DNA from: JBGPGW01 sp041484095
Lineage (GTDB): Bacteria; Pseudomonadota; Alphaproteobacteria; CADEGL01
DNA length: 6,334 nt
Assembly: GCA_041484095.1 (NCBI GenBank)
Contig: JBGPGW010000213.1
Location: 1-6,334, forward strand
Reading direction: 5' to 3'
The notes below the pieces were generated by a model. The model ran no database searches, was not told the origin of the DNA, and was given only the letters and a program-made list of their open reading frames with translations. This document shows, piece after piece, positions 1 through 5,439 of this stretch. Made by a program: the position numbers and the translations under genes. Within the stretch, counting starts at the first letter, position 1. Each line of letters begins with the position of its first letter.

Positions 1-21
1 CCGCCGATACGCTTGCGCTCC

Positions 22-50
22 TTGACACATCTCCCGAGCCGCGCGACAAG
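22..50 (+). promoter_or_regulatory. Possible promoter for the hotdog-TetR gene
   Basis: A perfect TTGACA (22-27) is followed after 17 bases by GACAAG (45-50), which matches the -10 consensus at only three of six positions. Spacing is ideal and the tandem repeats lie just downstream, where an operator could sit. The weak -10 keeps this tentative. Confidence 0.28.
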
Positions 51-67
51 TTCCGACCGAGCGCTCA

Positions 68-103
68 GTCAGGCACCCCGGTCAGGGACCCCAATCAGGA
101 ACC
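68..103 (+). repeat. Three tandem 13-base repeats before the regulator start
   Basis: The units begin at 68, 81 and 94 with an exact 13-base period: GTCAGGCACCCC, GTCAGGGACCCC and ATCAGGAACC. The shared core is TCAGGNACC, and the second unit differs from the first at one base in twelve. The third unit contains the AGGA (97-100) that serves as ribosome binding site for the GTG at 107. Such repeats could be protein binding sites, for example for autoregulation, or a chance local duplication. No protein is known from the sequence to bind them. Confidence 0.65.
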
Positions 104-106
104 GTT

Positions 107-1165
107 GTGGACGAAGCTCTCTTCCTCAAGGAGCACGAGCAAGGTGTCGGCGGCCTTCTCGGCATCGAGTTCACGACGGCGCGCAAGGACCTCGTCGTCG
201 GCGAGCTCATGCTCTCGACGCGCCACCTGCACAGCGGCGAGGTCGTGCATGGCGGCATCATCATGGCGCTCGCGGACGAGACAAGCGCCTATGGCGCCAT
301 CCTGAATCTCCCGGCCGGAAGCGCCACCGCCACCATCGAATCGAAGACCAATTTCCTCCGTACCGGAACGGGCGAGCGTCTCCGCGCGGAATCGCGACCC
401 CTGCATATCGGCCGGCGCACCTCGGTTTGGCGTGCGACGGTCATGCGCGGGGACAGCGGGCCCGTCGCCGAAGTCACGCAGACTCAGATGGTCCTCGAAG
501 AGGACGCGCGCACCGCGCCCGCGAAGGCGGAGGGCGGTGCGACCAACGCCAATGGGACCGAGCGTGCCGGCGGAACCGCCGCCGAACGGCGGCGCCAGAT
601 CTTCGAGGGCGCCTGCCAGGTCCTCACGCGCAAAGGCTTCGCCAATGCGACGATCCGCGAGATCGCCGCCGCGTCCGGCATGCCGGTGCCGACGATGTAC
701 CAGTACATCAAGCGCAAGGAAGACCTTCTCTTCCTCATCTACGAATATTTCATGGAGGATTACCTCGGCGCGCTCACCAAGGGCAGCGACGACCGGCGGT
801 CCCCCGAAGAGCAGTTGACCGACGCCGTCCGGCAGACCATCGAGAACTTCGACCGTAACCACCGCTTCATCAAGCTCATGTTCCAGGAGACGCGCGCGCT
901 CGACGCGGCGGGGCGTGCGCGCGTCTACGATCTCGATGCGCGTTATATCGGCGTCTGGACGGCGCTCCTCGCTCAGCGGCCGGGAATGGGCGCGATGGAC
1001 GCCGAGCTCGCCGCCAATTTCATCTATTTCCTGTGCACCATCTGGCCGCTGCGCCACTGGACGATCGGCAAATACGGCCGTGAGCGCGTGACCGAAGCCA
1101 TCGGCGCCTTCGTCCTCCACGGCCTCGGCGCGTCACGGCAACCATCACCAAAGGAGAAGCGATGA
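107..1165 (+). CDS. PaaI-type hotdog thioesterase / TetR-family regulator fusion
   Basis: This is a 352-residue two-part protein. Residues about 10-130 form a PaaI-like hotdog acyl-CoA thioesterase domain; the signature is HSGEVVHGG (42-50) followed by ALADETSAYGA, with D57 in the position of the usual acidic catalytic residue. An alanine/glycine-rich linker (about 132-158) leads to a TetR-type helix-turn-helix (about 160-206; ATIREIAAASGMPVPTMYQY at 181-200) and then a helical ligand-binding domain to about 340. TetR proteins normally start with the DNA-binding domain and are about 200 residues, so the added N-terminal enzyme domain is unusual. The GTG at 107 is chosen because AGGA lies 6 bases upstream, an in-frame stop lies at 23-25, and no other start fits. 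The end overlaps the next gene by ATGA, implying translational coupling. It probably regulates this cluster through an acyl-CoA or acid ligand; whether the hotdog part hydrolyses or only senses is unknown. Confidence 0.9.
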   Translation: MDEALFLKEHEQGVGGLLGIEFTTARKDLVVGELMLSTRHLHSGEVVHGGIIMALADETSAYGAILNLPAGSATATIESKTNFLRTGTGERLRAESRPLHIGRRTSVWRATVMRGDSGPVAEVTQTQMVLEEDARTAPAKAEGGATNANGTERAGGTAAERRRQIFEGACQVLTRKGFANATIREIAAASGMPVPTMYQYIKRKEDLLFLIYEYFMEDYLGALTKGSDDRRSPEEQLTDAVRQTIENFDRNHRFIKLMFQETRALDAAGRARVYDLDARYIGVWTALLAQRPGMGAMDAELAANFIYFLCTIWPLRHWTIGKYGRERVTEAIGAFVLHGLGASRQPSPKEKR

Positions 1166-2361
1166 TGCAGTTCATGTTTTTCTCGGAGGCGGAGACATCC
1201 CCCGGCGCATCCTACCAGACCCGTTACTGGGAGCTCATCGAGCAGGTCATCCATGCGGAGAAATGGGGCTTCGATTCCTTCGGCGTCTCGGAACAGCAAT
1301 ACGCGATCGGCGGCATTTCGACCTCCTGCCCCGAAGTGCTGTACGGCTATCTCTTTCCGCTGACGAAGACGCTCCGCTTCGCGCACGCCATCACGCTCCT
1401 GCCGAAGAACATCAACCACGCGCTCCGCGTGGCCTCGCGCACGGCGGTGCAGGACATCCTCTCGAACGGCCGGATCGAGCTCGGCGTCGGACGCGGCAAC
1501 ACGACGCTGGCGCTCCGCGCCTTCGAGGTCGATCTCGAGAAGAACCGCGACGAGGTCAACGAAGGCATCCAGGTGCTGAAGAAAGCCTTCACCGAGGATC
1601 CCTTCATGTTCTACGGCGAGCATTACAAGATCCCGCCGCGCTCGCTCGTGCCGAAGCCGCTCCAGAGGCCGTATCCGCCGCTCTACATCGCGGCGACCAG
1701 CCCCGAATCCCATAAGATGGCGGGCGACCTCGGCGTCGGCGTCTACAGCTGGTCCAACTTCATGGGCTATGACGCGCTCGCCGAATCGATCGCCGCCTTC
1801 CGGAAGGCCGTCACGGCGACGAAGGCCAAGGGCGAGCATGTGAACGAGAGCGCGGGCGCGCTCGTGCAATGCTACTGCGCCGAGACCGACGCGATCGCCG
1901 AGGCCGAGGCCGGCGAGGGCAACATCAAATGGCTGCGGATCGCGCTCGACGGCTATCCCCGCCTGGCCAAAATGGCGCAGAGCTACGGCTACATGGCCAA
2001 GATCAGCGAGGTCTCGAAGAAGACCAGCGACTTCCACTATTTCACGGAAGGCTCGGGCGCCGCGATCTTCGGTTCGCCCGAAAGCTGCATCCGCTCGATC
2101 GAGCGCCTCAAGCAATGCGGCATCGACCAGTGCGTGATGCGCATCGACAGCACCTCGCATGCCAACATCATGAAGTCGATCGAGATGTTCGGCCGCCACG
2201 TCATTCCACATTTCAAGAACCGGCAGAACTTCATGCGCCCGGCCGAGGACGTCATGGCCGACATCCGCGCCATGCGCGAGAAGGCGCGCGCCATGGGCAT
2301 CTATGTCGAGGGCGGCGAGGAGAAGAAGAAGCCGCCCGCCAAGCCGTCGGCGGCGGAGTAG
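1162..2361 (+). CDS. Luciferase-like (LLM class) flavin-dependent monooxygenase
   Basis: This 399-residue protein belongs to the bacterial-luciferase-like TIM-barrel superfamily, which uses reduced FMN or F420 for oxygenation or hydride transfer. Visible family marks are the N-terminal strand and helix ending WGFDSFGVSEQQY (35-47), the conserved SNGRIELGVGRG (101-112) preceded by AVQDIL, the segment YPPLYIAATSPES (171-183), and GSPESCIRSIERLKQCGID (304-322). The C-terminal 14 residues are a lysine/proline tail. The length is slightly above the usual 330-380. Two adjacent ATGs (1162, 1165) are possible starts; AAGGAG at 1151-1156 is 5 and 8 bases from them, so the start is uncertain by one codon. 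The start overlaps the stop of the fusion regulator, so both are probably on one transcript. A separate flavin reductase would be needed if FMN is the cofactor, and none is present here. The substrate cannot be read from sequence. Confidence 0.92.
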   Translation: MMQFMFFSEAETSPGASYQTRYWELIEQVIHAEKWGFDSFGVSEQQYAIGGISTSCPEVLYGYLFPLTKTLRFAHAITLLPKNINHALRVASRTAVQDILSNGRIELGVGRGNTTLALRAFEVDLEKNRDEVNEGIQVLKKAFTEDPFMFYGEHYKIPPRSLVPKPLQRPYPPLYIAATSPESHKMAGDLGVGVYSWSNFMGYDALAESIAAFRKAVTATKAKGEHVNESAGALVQCYCAETDAIAEAEAGEGNIKWLRIALDGYPRLAKMAQSYGYMAKISEVSKKTSDFHYFTEGSGAAIFGSPESCIRSIERLKQCGIDQCVMRIDSTSHANIMKSIEMFGRHVIPHFKNRQNFMRPAEDVMADIRAMREKARAMGIYVEGGEEKKKPPAKPSAAE

Positions 2362-2365
2362 GACG

Positions 2366-2830
2366 ATGGCGAAAATCCTCGAGATCCTGACCGTCAACGT
2401 CGCCGTCAAGGATTTGGATGCGGGGCTTGCCAAATATCGGGCCCTCGGCCTCGAATCGATCCGCCCCATGGTCATGCCGGAGCTACCGGCGGCGATCACC
2501 GACGTGACCTTTCCTGTTGGGCGGGAAGGCTCGATCTCCGTCATCGCCGCGATCGGCGAGAAGTCGCCCGTCAAGCGCTTCATCGACAAGCGCGGCGAAG
2601 GCGTCTACTCCATCGCCGTGCGCGTCGACAACCTGAAGGGTGCCATGGCCGAGTGGGAGGGGTTCGACTGGGTGCTGCCGGAGCCCTATGAGTTCCCGAC
2701 GCCCAACCAGGCCGCGCGCCATCTTCCCGATCGCCTCCGCGTGAACTGGATCAAGCCGTCGTCCCTCGGCGGAGTCATGCTCGAGGTGTTCGAGTTCGTC
2801 GGCAATGTGCGCGAGACCCCCAAGGCATGA
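2366..2830 (+). CDS. VOC (glyoxalase/methylmalonyl-CoA epimerase-like) protein with lost metal ligands
   Basis: This 154-residue protein has the paired beta-alpha-beta-beta-beta layout of the vicinal oxygen chelate superfamily and most resembles methylmalonyl-CoA epimerases: VAVKDLDAGLAKYRALGL (12-29), GEKSPVKRFIDKRGEGVYSIAVRVDN split over 64-89, and VMLEVFE (137-143). By my alignment the epimerase metal ligands are mostly replaced: the first His by T9, the strand Gln/Glu by S58, the His of the HHIA motif by S82. Only the C-terminal Glu (E140) remains. It may therefore bind a ligand without metal or have changed chemistry. The ATG at 2366 is chosen because GGAG (2355-2358), lying across the end of the upstream gene, is 7 bases away. 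The upstream in-frame extension to 2303 is an arginine-rich out-of-frame reading of the monooxygenase tail. The gap to the monooxygenase is 4 bases, so they are surely co-transcribed. Confidence 0.85.
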   Translation: MAKILEILTVNVAVKDLDAGLAKYRALGLESIRPMVMPELPAAITDVTFPVGREGSISVIAAIGEKSPVKRFIDKRGEGVYSIAVRVDNLKGAMAEWEGFDWVLPEPYEFPTPNQAARHLPDRLRVNWIKPSSLGGVMLEVFEFVGNVRETPKA

Positions 2831-2851
2831 CCCCGGCGATACGATCCATCG

Positions 2852-2880
2852 TTGCGAGCGACGGGCGCGGCGCCTATAGA
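2852..2880 (+). promoter_or_regulatory. Candidate sigma-70-type promoter before the acyl-CoA synthetase
   Basis: TTGCGA (2852-2857) and TATAGA (2875-2880) are separated by exactly 17 bases in the intergenic gap. The expected start of transcription would fall near 2886-2888, giving a leader of about 70 bases. The AT-containing -10 stands out in a GC-rich region. This suggests the ligase and the genes after it can be transcribed independently of the first three genes. Confidence 0.5.
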
Positions 2881-2881
2881 T

Positions 2882-2910
2882 GAGTCGAACGCAGCAACCT
2901 TGTTCGAGTC
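2882..2910. promoter_or_regulatory. Imperfect inverted repeat at the predicted transcription start (possible operator)
   Basis: GAGTCGAAC (2882-2890) and GTTCGAGTC (2902-2910) are inverted copies with one mismatch and an 11-base spacer. The palindrome starts one base after the predicted -10 box, a usual place for a repressor operator. A TetR-type regulator is encoded upstream, making it a candidate binder. An RNA hairpin in the leader is the alternative. The link is inference. Confidence 0.4.
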
Positions 2911-2934
2911 CCGAGAGGATGGCTAAGGATCCGG

Positions 2935-2952
2935 CTCCTCGCGACGGAGGAG
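2935..2952 (+). promoter_or_regulatory. Hairpin enclosing the ribosome binding site of the acyl-CoA synthetase
   Basis: CTCCTC (2935-2940) pairs perfectly with GAGGAG (2947-2952) around a 6-base loop. GAGGAG is the strong Shine-Dalgarno of the GTG start at 2960, spaced 7 bases. In RNA this hairpin would hide the ribosome binding site and could limit or regulate translation. The stem is short (6 pairs, 4 of them G-C), so the effect may be modest. Confidence 0.45.
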
Positions 2953-2959
2953 ACGCGAC

Positions 2960-4492
2960 GTGAATTTCGGCACCATCTTCGATCTCCCCATGCGCGTGTG
3001 GCCGGAGAAGGAGGCGCTGATCTATGGGCCGCACCGGATCACCTACGCCCAGCTCGAGGAGCGAACGAACCGGGTCGCGAACGGCCTAAGGGCGCTCGGC
3101 ATCGGCGAGGGCCATCACGTCGCGGTGCTGGTGAAGAACGACCACCGCTTCGTCGAATGCATCTTGGGCGCGCTCCGTGCCGGCACGACGGCGACGCCTG
3201 CGACGACTCGCGCGCACTACAACACCCTCGCCCACATCATGCAGGACTCGAACGCGACGGTGCTGTTCGCCTCCGCTGATTTCGCGGCGGAAGCCGAGCG
3301 TCTCGCGCGCGAGATCCCCTCCCTGAAACACGTCTTCGTCATGGACGTCGAGACGCCCGTCACGCGCCTCTACGATCCCTGGCTGGCCGAGCAGGCCACC
3401 TCGCGCTTGGCCGTGCCGCGCGAAGGCAAGGAGCTCGCCTTCATCTCTTACACCTCGGGCTCGACGGGAAAGCCGAAAGGCGTCTTGCTCACCCATGCGG
3501 GCATCGAGTGGATGACCCGCAATCTCCGCCGCGCGATGCTCTACGGCCCGGACGAGCGCTGCCTCCTGGCCGTGCCGATGTTCCATGCCAACGGCATGTA
3601 CGCCGGGCTTTTCTCGATGCTCGAATGCGGGGGCTCCGTCGTGATCCTCCACGACGTCGACCCCCAGGAGATGATCCGCGCCATCGGGCGCGAGCGCTGC
3701 ACCTACACGACCGGCGTGCCCGCCATGTACAAGATGATGCTCCGCGAGGACGAGCTCTTGGCGAAGACGGACATCTCCTCGCTGCGCTTCGTGATCTGCG
3801 GATCGTCGGAGGTGCCGGAGGACCTCTTGAAGGAATTCACCGAGCGCGCCGCCGAGATGCTCGAGGCCTACGGCCTCACCGAATGCGGATTCGTCTGCAA
3901 CAACCCGCGCTGGGGCATCAAGAAACAGGGCACGACCGGCATCGCCTATCCCGGCGTCGAGCTCCGCATCGTCGACCCCAACGATCCCGCCAAGGATCTG
4001 CCGACGGGAGAGTTGGGCGAATTGCTGGTGCGGGCACCGGGCAATCTCATCGGCTACCACAATTTGCCCGAGGTCACGGCCGAGCGCCTCCTGGCGGACG
4101 ACTGGTTCCGCACCCGCGACATCGTGCGCGCCGACGAGCAAGGCTATATCGAGGTCATCGGCCGCATCGACGACCGCATCAGCTGCGCGGGCGAGAGCAT
4201 CTATCCCAAGGAAGTCGAGAACATCCTGATGGAACACCCGAACGTGGCGGACGTCGCCGTCGTGCCGATGGCGGATGAGGTCAAGGGCGAAGTGCCCGTC
4301 GCCTTCGTGATCGAAAAAAAGCCGGGTGCGACGACGGCGGACGAGTTGAAGCGCTACTTCTTCGAGCACGGCGCGCCCTACATGCATCCGCGCCGCATCT
4401 TCCTCGTGCCGGAGATGCCCCTCACGGGTGCGAAGAAAGTCGATCGCAAGGCCCTCGCCGCCCTCGCCGAGGAGATGCGGGCGAAAGCCTAG
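2960..4492 (+). CDS. AMP-forming acyl-CoA synthetase (acid-CoA ligase)
   Basis: This 510-residue enzyme of the ANL adenylating superfamily activates a carboxylic acid with ATP to the acyl-adenylate and then the CoA thioester. Family motifs are complete and in order: the phosphate-binding loop YTSGSTGKPKG (164-174), VPMFHANGMYAG (205-216), YGLTEC (304-309), TRD (385-387) for ribose binding, GRIDDRI (401-407) with the hinge and IYPKEVE (414-420), and the C-terminal lysine motif TGAKKVDRKAL (489-499) with K493 as the likely catalytic lysine. Length is normal. The start is GTG at 2960, supported by GGAGGAG (2946-2952) at 7 bases. It is most like medium-chain or aromatic acid ligases, but the acyl pocket cannot be read to a substrate. 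No signal peptide or membrane segment is apparent, so it is probably cytosolic. Codons 452-454 (GAA AAA AAG) form a slippery heptamer, discussed as a finding. Confidence 0.93.
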   Translation: MNFGTIFDLPMRVWPEKEALIYGPHRITYAQLEERTNRVANGLRALGIGEGHHVAVLVKNDHRFVECILGALRAGTTATPATTRAHYNTLAHIMQDSNATVLFASADFAAEAERLAREIPSLKHVFVMDVETPVTRLYDPWLAEQATSRLAVPREGKELAFISYTSGSTGKPKGVLLTHAGIEWMTRNLRRAMLYGPDERCLLAVPMFHANGMYAGLFSMLECGGSVVILHDVDPQEMIRAIGRERCTYTTGVPAMYKMMLREDELLAKTDISSLRFVICGSSEVPEDLLKEFTERAAEMLEAYGLTECGFVCNNPRWGIKKQGTTGIAYPGVELRIVDPNDPAKDLPTGELGELLVRAPGNLIGYHNLPEVTAERLLADDWFRTRDIVRADEQGYIEVIGRIDDRISCAGESIYPKEVENILMEHPNVADVAVVPMADEVKGEVPVAFVIEKKPGATTADELKRYFFEHGAPYMHPRRIFLVPEMPLTGAKKVDRKALAALAEEMRAKA

Positions 4493-4531
4493 GACGCGCG
4501 CGGGCGTCAGCAATCCGAATCCAACGGTCTC

Positions 4532-4550
4532 GGCCCCGCGTCACGGGGCC
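4532..4550 (+). terminator. GC-rich hairpin between ligase and crotonase genes
   Basis: GGCCCCG (4532-4538) pairs perfectly with CGGGGCC (4544-4550) around a 5-base loop, and CTC/GAG (4529-4531, 4553-4555) can extend it past a 2-base bulge. There is no T-run after it, so it is not a classical intrinsic terminator. It may attenuate transcription, stabilise RNA ends, or act with Rho. Confidence 0.4.
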
Positions 4551-4593
4551 TCGAGTCCGCCGCCGACACATGATCAACCGAGGGAGCCACGCG

Positions 4594-5385
4594 ATGGACC
4601 GCTATGCCGCCTACAAGGAGCTGAAGATCGAAGCGAAGGGGGACGGCGTGCTCTTGGTCACGCTCAACCGCCCGCAGGTTCTGAACGCCATGACCTACAG
4701 CATGCATGCGGAGCTGGCGCGCCTCTGGCACGACATCGATCACGACCCCGAGGCCCGCGTCGCGGTCGTGACGGGTGCCGGCCGCGCGTTCTGCTCGGGC
4801 AACGACCTGACCAACCCCGATCCCGATTTCGACGGCGTGCGCGCGATCATGCAGGACGCCGTGCGCATCGTGCGCGGCATGGTGGAGTGCGACAAGCCGA
4901 TCATCTCGGCGATCAACGGCGTCGCGGTCGGCGCGGGGCTCGCCGTGGCGCTCATGGCCGATCTCTCCATCGCGGCGGAGGACGCGAAGCTGATCGACGG
5001 GCATACGGGCGTCGGCGTCGCGGCAGGCGATCACTCCGCCCTCGTCTGGCCGCTTCTCTGCGGCATCGGGCGCGCGAAGTTCTATCTCTGGAATCTGGCG
5101 CCGCTCAACGGAAAGGAGGCCGAGCGGATCGGGCTCGTGACCAAGGCCGTACCGCGGGACCAGGTCCTGCCCGAGGCCCTGCGCTTGGCGCAACAGCTCG
5201 CAGAGGGACCGCAACACGCGATCCGCGGCACCAAGCGCGCGATCAACGGCTGGCTGCGCCAGGCCATGCCGATCTTCGAGCATTCGGCCGCGCTCGAGAT
5301 GGTCGATTTCTTCGGGCCCGACGTCGATGCGGCGCGGAAGGCCTTCCGCGCCAAGCAGCCCGTCAAATTCCCGTCGGCACGCTGA
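4594..5385 (+). CDS. Crotonase-family protein (enoyl-CoA hydratase-like, with His/Asp pair of the 6-oxocamphor hydrolase type)
   Basis: This 263-residue protein has the crotonase fold: LNRPQVLNAM (24-33), oxyanion-hole segments GRAFCSGNDL (63-72) and INGVAVGAGLAV (107-118), and EDAKLIDGHTGVGVAAGD (129-146). True enoyl-CoA hydratases use two Glu residues (rat Glu144 and Glu164); here these align to A117 and H137. H137 and D146 are nine residues apart, the same spacing I recall for the catalytic His145/Asp154 of 6-oxocamphor hydrolase, which opens a beta-diketone by retro-Claisen cleavage. The following WPLLCG also fits that type. It may therefore hydrolyse a C-C bond or act on a CoA ester by other chemistry rather than hydrate a simple enoyl-CoA. 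The start is ATG 4594, because GGGAG (4582-4586) is 7 bases upstream; the earlier in-frame ATG at 4570 has no binding site. It lies 101 bases after the ligase. Confidence 0.9.
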   Translation: MDRYAAYKELKIEAKGDGVLLVTLNRPQVLNAMTYSMHAELARLWHDIDHDPEARVAVVTGAGRAFCSGNDLTNPDPDFDGVRAIMQDAVRIVRGMVECDKPIISAINGVAVGAGLAVALMADLSIAAEDAKLIDGHTGVGVAAGDHSALVWPLLCGIGRAKFYLWNLAPLNGKEAERIGLVTKAVPRDQVLPEALRLAQQLAEGPQHAIRGTKRAINGWLRQAMPIFEHSAALEMVDFFGPDVDAARKAFRAKQPVKFPSAR

Positions 5386-5406
5386 GGGGCCCGCCCGGCC
5401 GGCCCC
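5386..5406 (+). other. GC-rich hairpin between crotonase and thioesterase genes
   Basis: GGGGCC (5386-5391) starts right after the crotonase stop codon and pairs with GGCCCC (5401-5406) around a 9-base loop. No T-run follows. It could slow ribosomes or polymerase or shape the RNA between the two genes. High local GC makes chance pairing easy. Confidence 0.3.
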
Positions 5407-5411
5407 ACAAG

Positions 5412-5439
5412 ATGAAACCGGTCGCATGAAGCCCATCGC
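5412..5439 (+). repeat. 14-base tandem duplication across the thioesterase start, creating a 5-codon mini-ORF
   Basis: Bases 5412-5425 and 5426-5439 match at 11 of 14 positions, and both begin with ATGAA. The first copy encodes M-K-P-V-A followed by a TGA (5427-5429) that overlaps the ATG of the thioesterase as ATGA. Neither ATG has a good ribosome binding site. Translation of the mini-ORF could hand ribosomes to the real start, or the duplication may simply be a remnant. Confidence 0.5.

Larger units (their letters stand above)
1..106. other. Upstream non-coding region, possible edge of a divergent gene
   Basis: No convincing gene is visible here. In the frame of the following gene there is a TGA stop at 23-25 and no usable start before 107. 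On the minus strand an ATG at 30-28 opens a frame that stays open to the left edge (10 codons), so a divergent gene could begin here. Its Shine-Dalgarno-like GGGAG lies directly against the ATG, which is poor spacing. The stretch also holds a TTGACA hexamer and three 13-base tandem repeats, listed separately. Confidence 0.4.

Noticed and set aside
13..858. 281-residue Arg-rich plus-strand frame overlapping the first gene
   Set aside because: Out-of-frame reading of the fusion gene; arginine-rich and without motifs, and it has no ribosome binding site.
95..1120. 341-residue minus-strand open frame opposite the hotdog-TetR gene
   Set aside because: Antisense shadow with no domain signature; the plus frame has clear hotdog and TetR motifs.
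1024..2589. 521-residue minus-strand open frame across three plus-strand genes
   Set aside because: It is antisense to three well-supported genes, has low-complexity His/Asp/Arg-rich composition and no recognisable motif; such frames arise from third-position G/C bias.
3086..4513. 475-residue minus-strand open frame opposite the ligase
   Set aside because: Same cause: antisense shadow of a gene with complete ANL-family motifs.
4570..4593. Earlier ATG for the crotonase, adding eight residues
   Set aside because: No ribosome binding site before it, while the ATG at 4594 has GGGAG at 7 bases.
5327..5425. Longer N-terminus for the FlK-like thioesterase
   Set aside because: The extra 33 residues are an out-of-frame reading of the crotonase end, rich in Arg/Pro/Ser and unlike the family.
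4428..5429. 333-residue Arg-rich plus frame across ligase end and crotonase
   Set aside because: Out-of-frame shadow; only its last five codons (mini-ORF at 5412) were kept as an observation.
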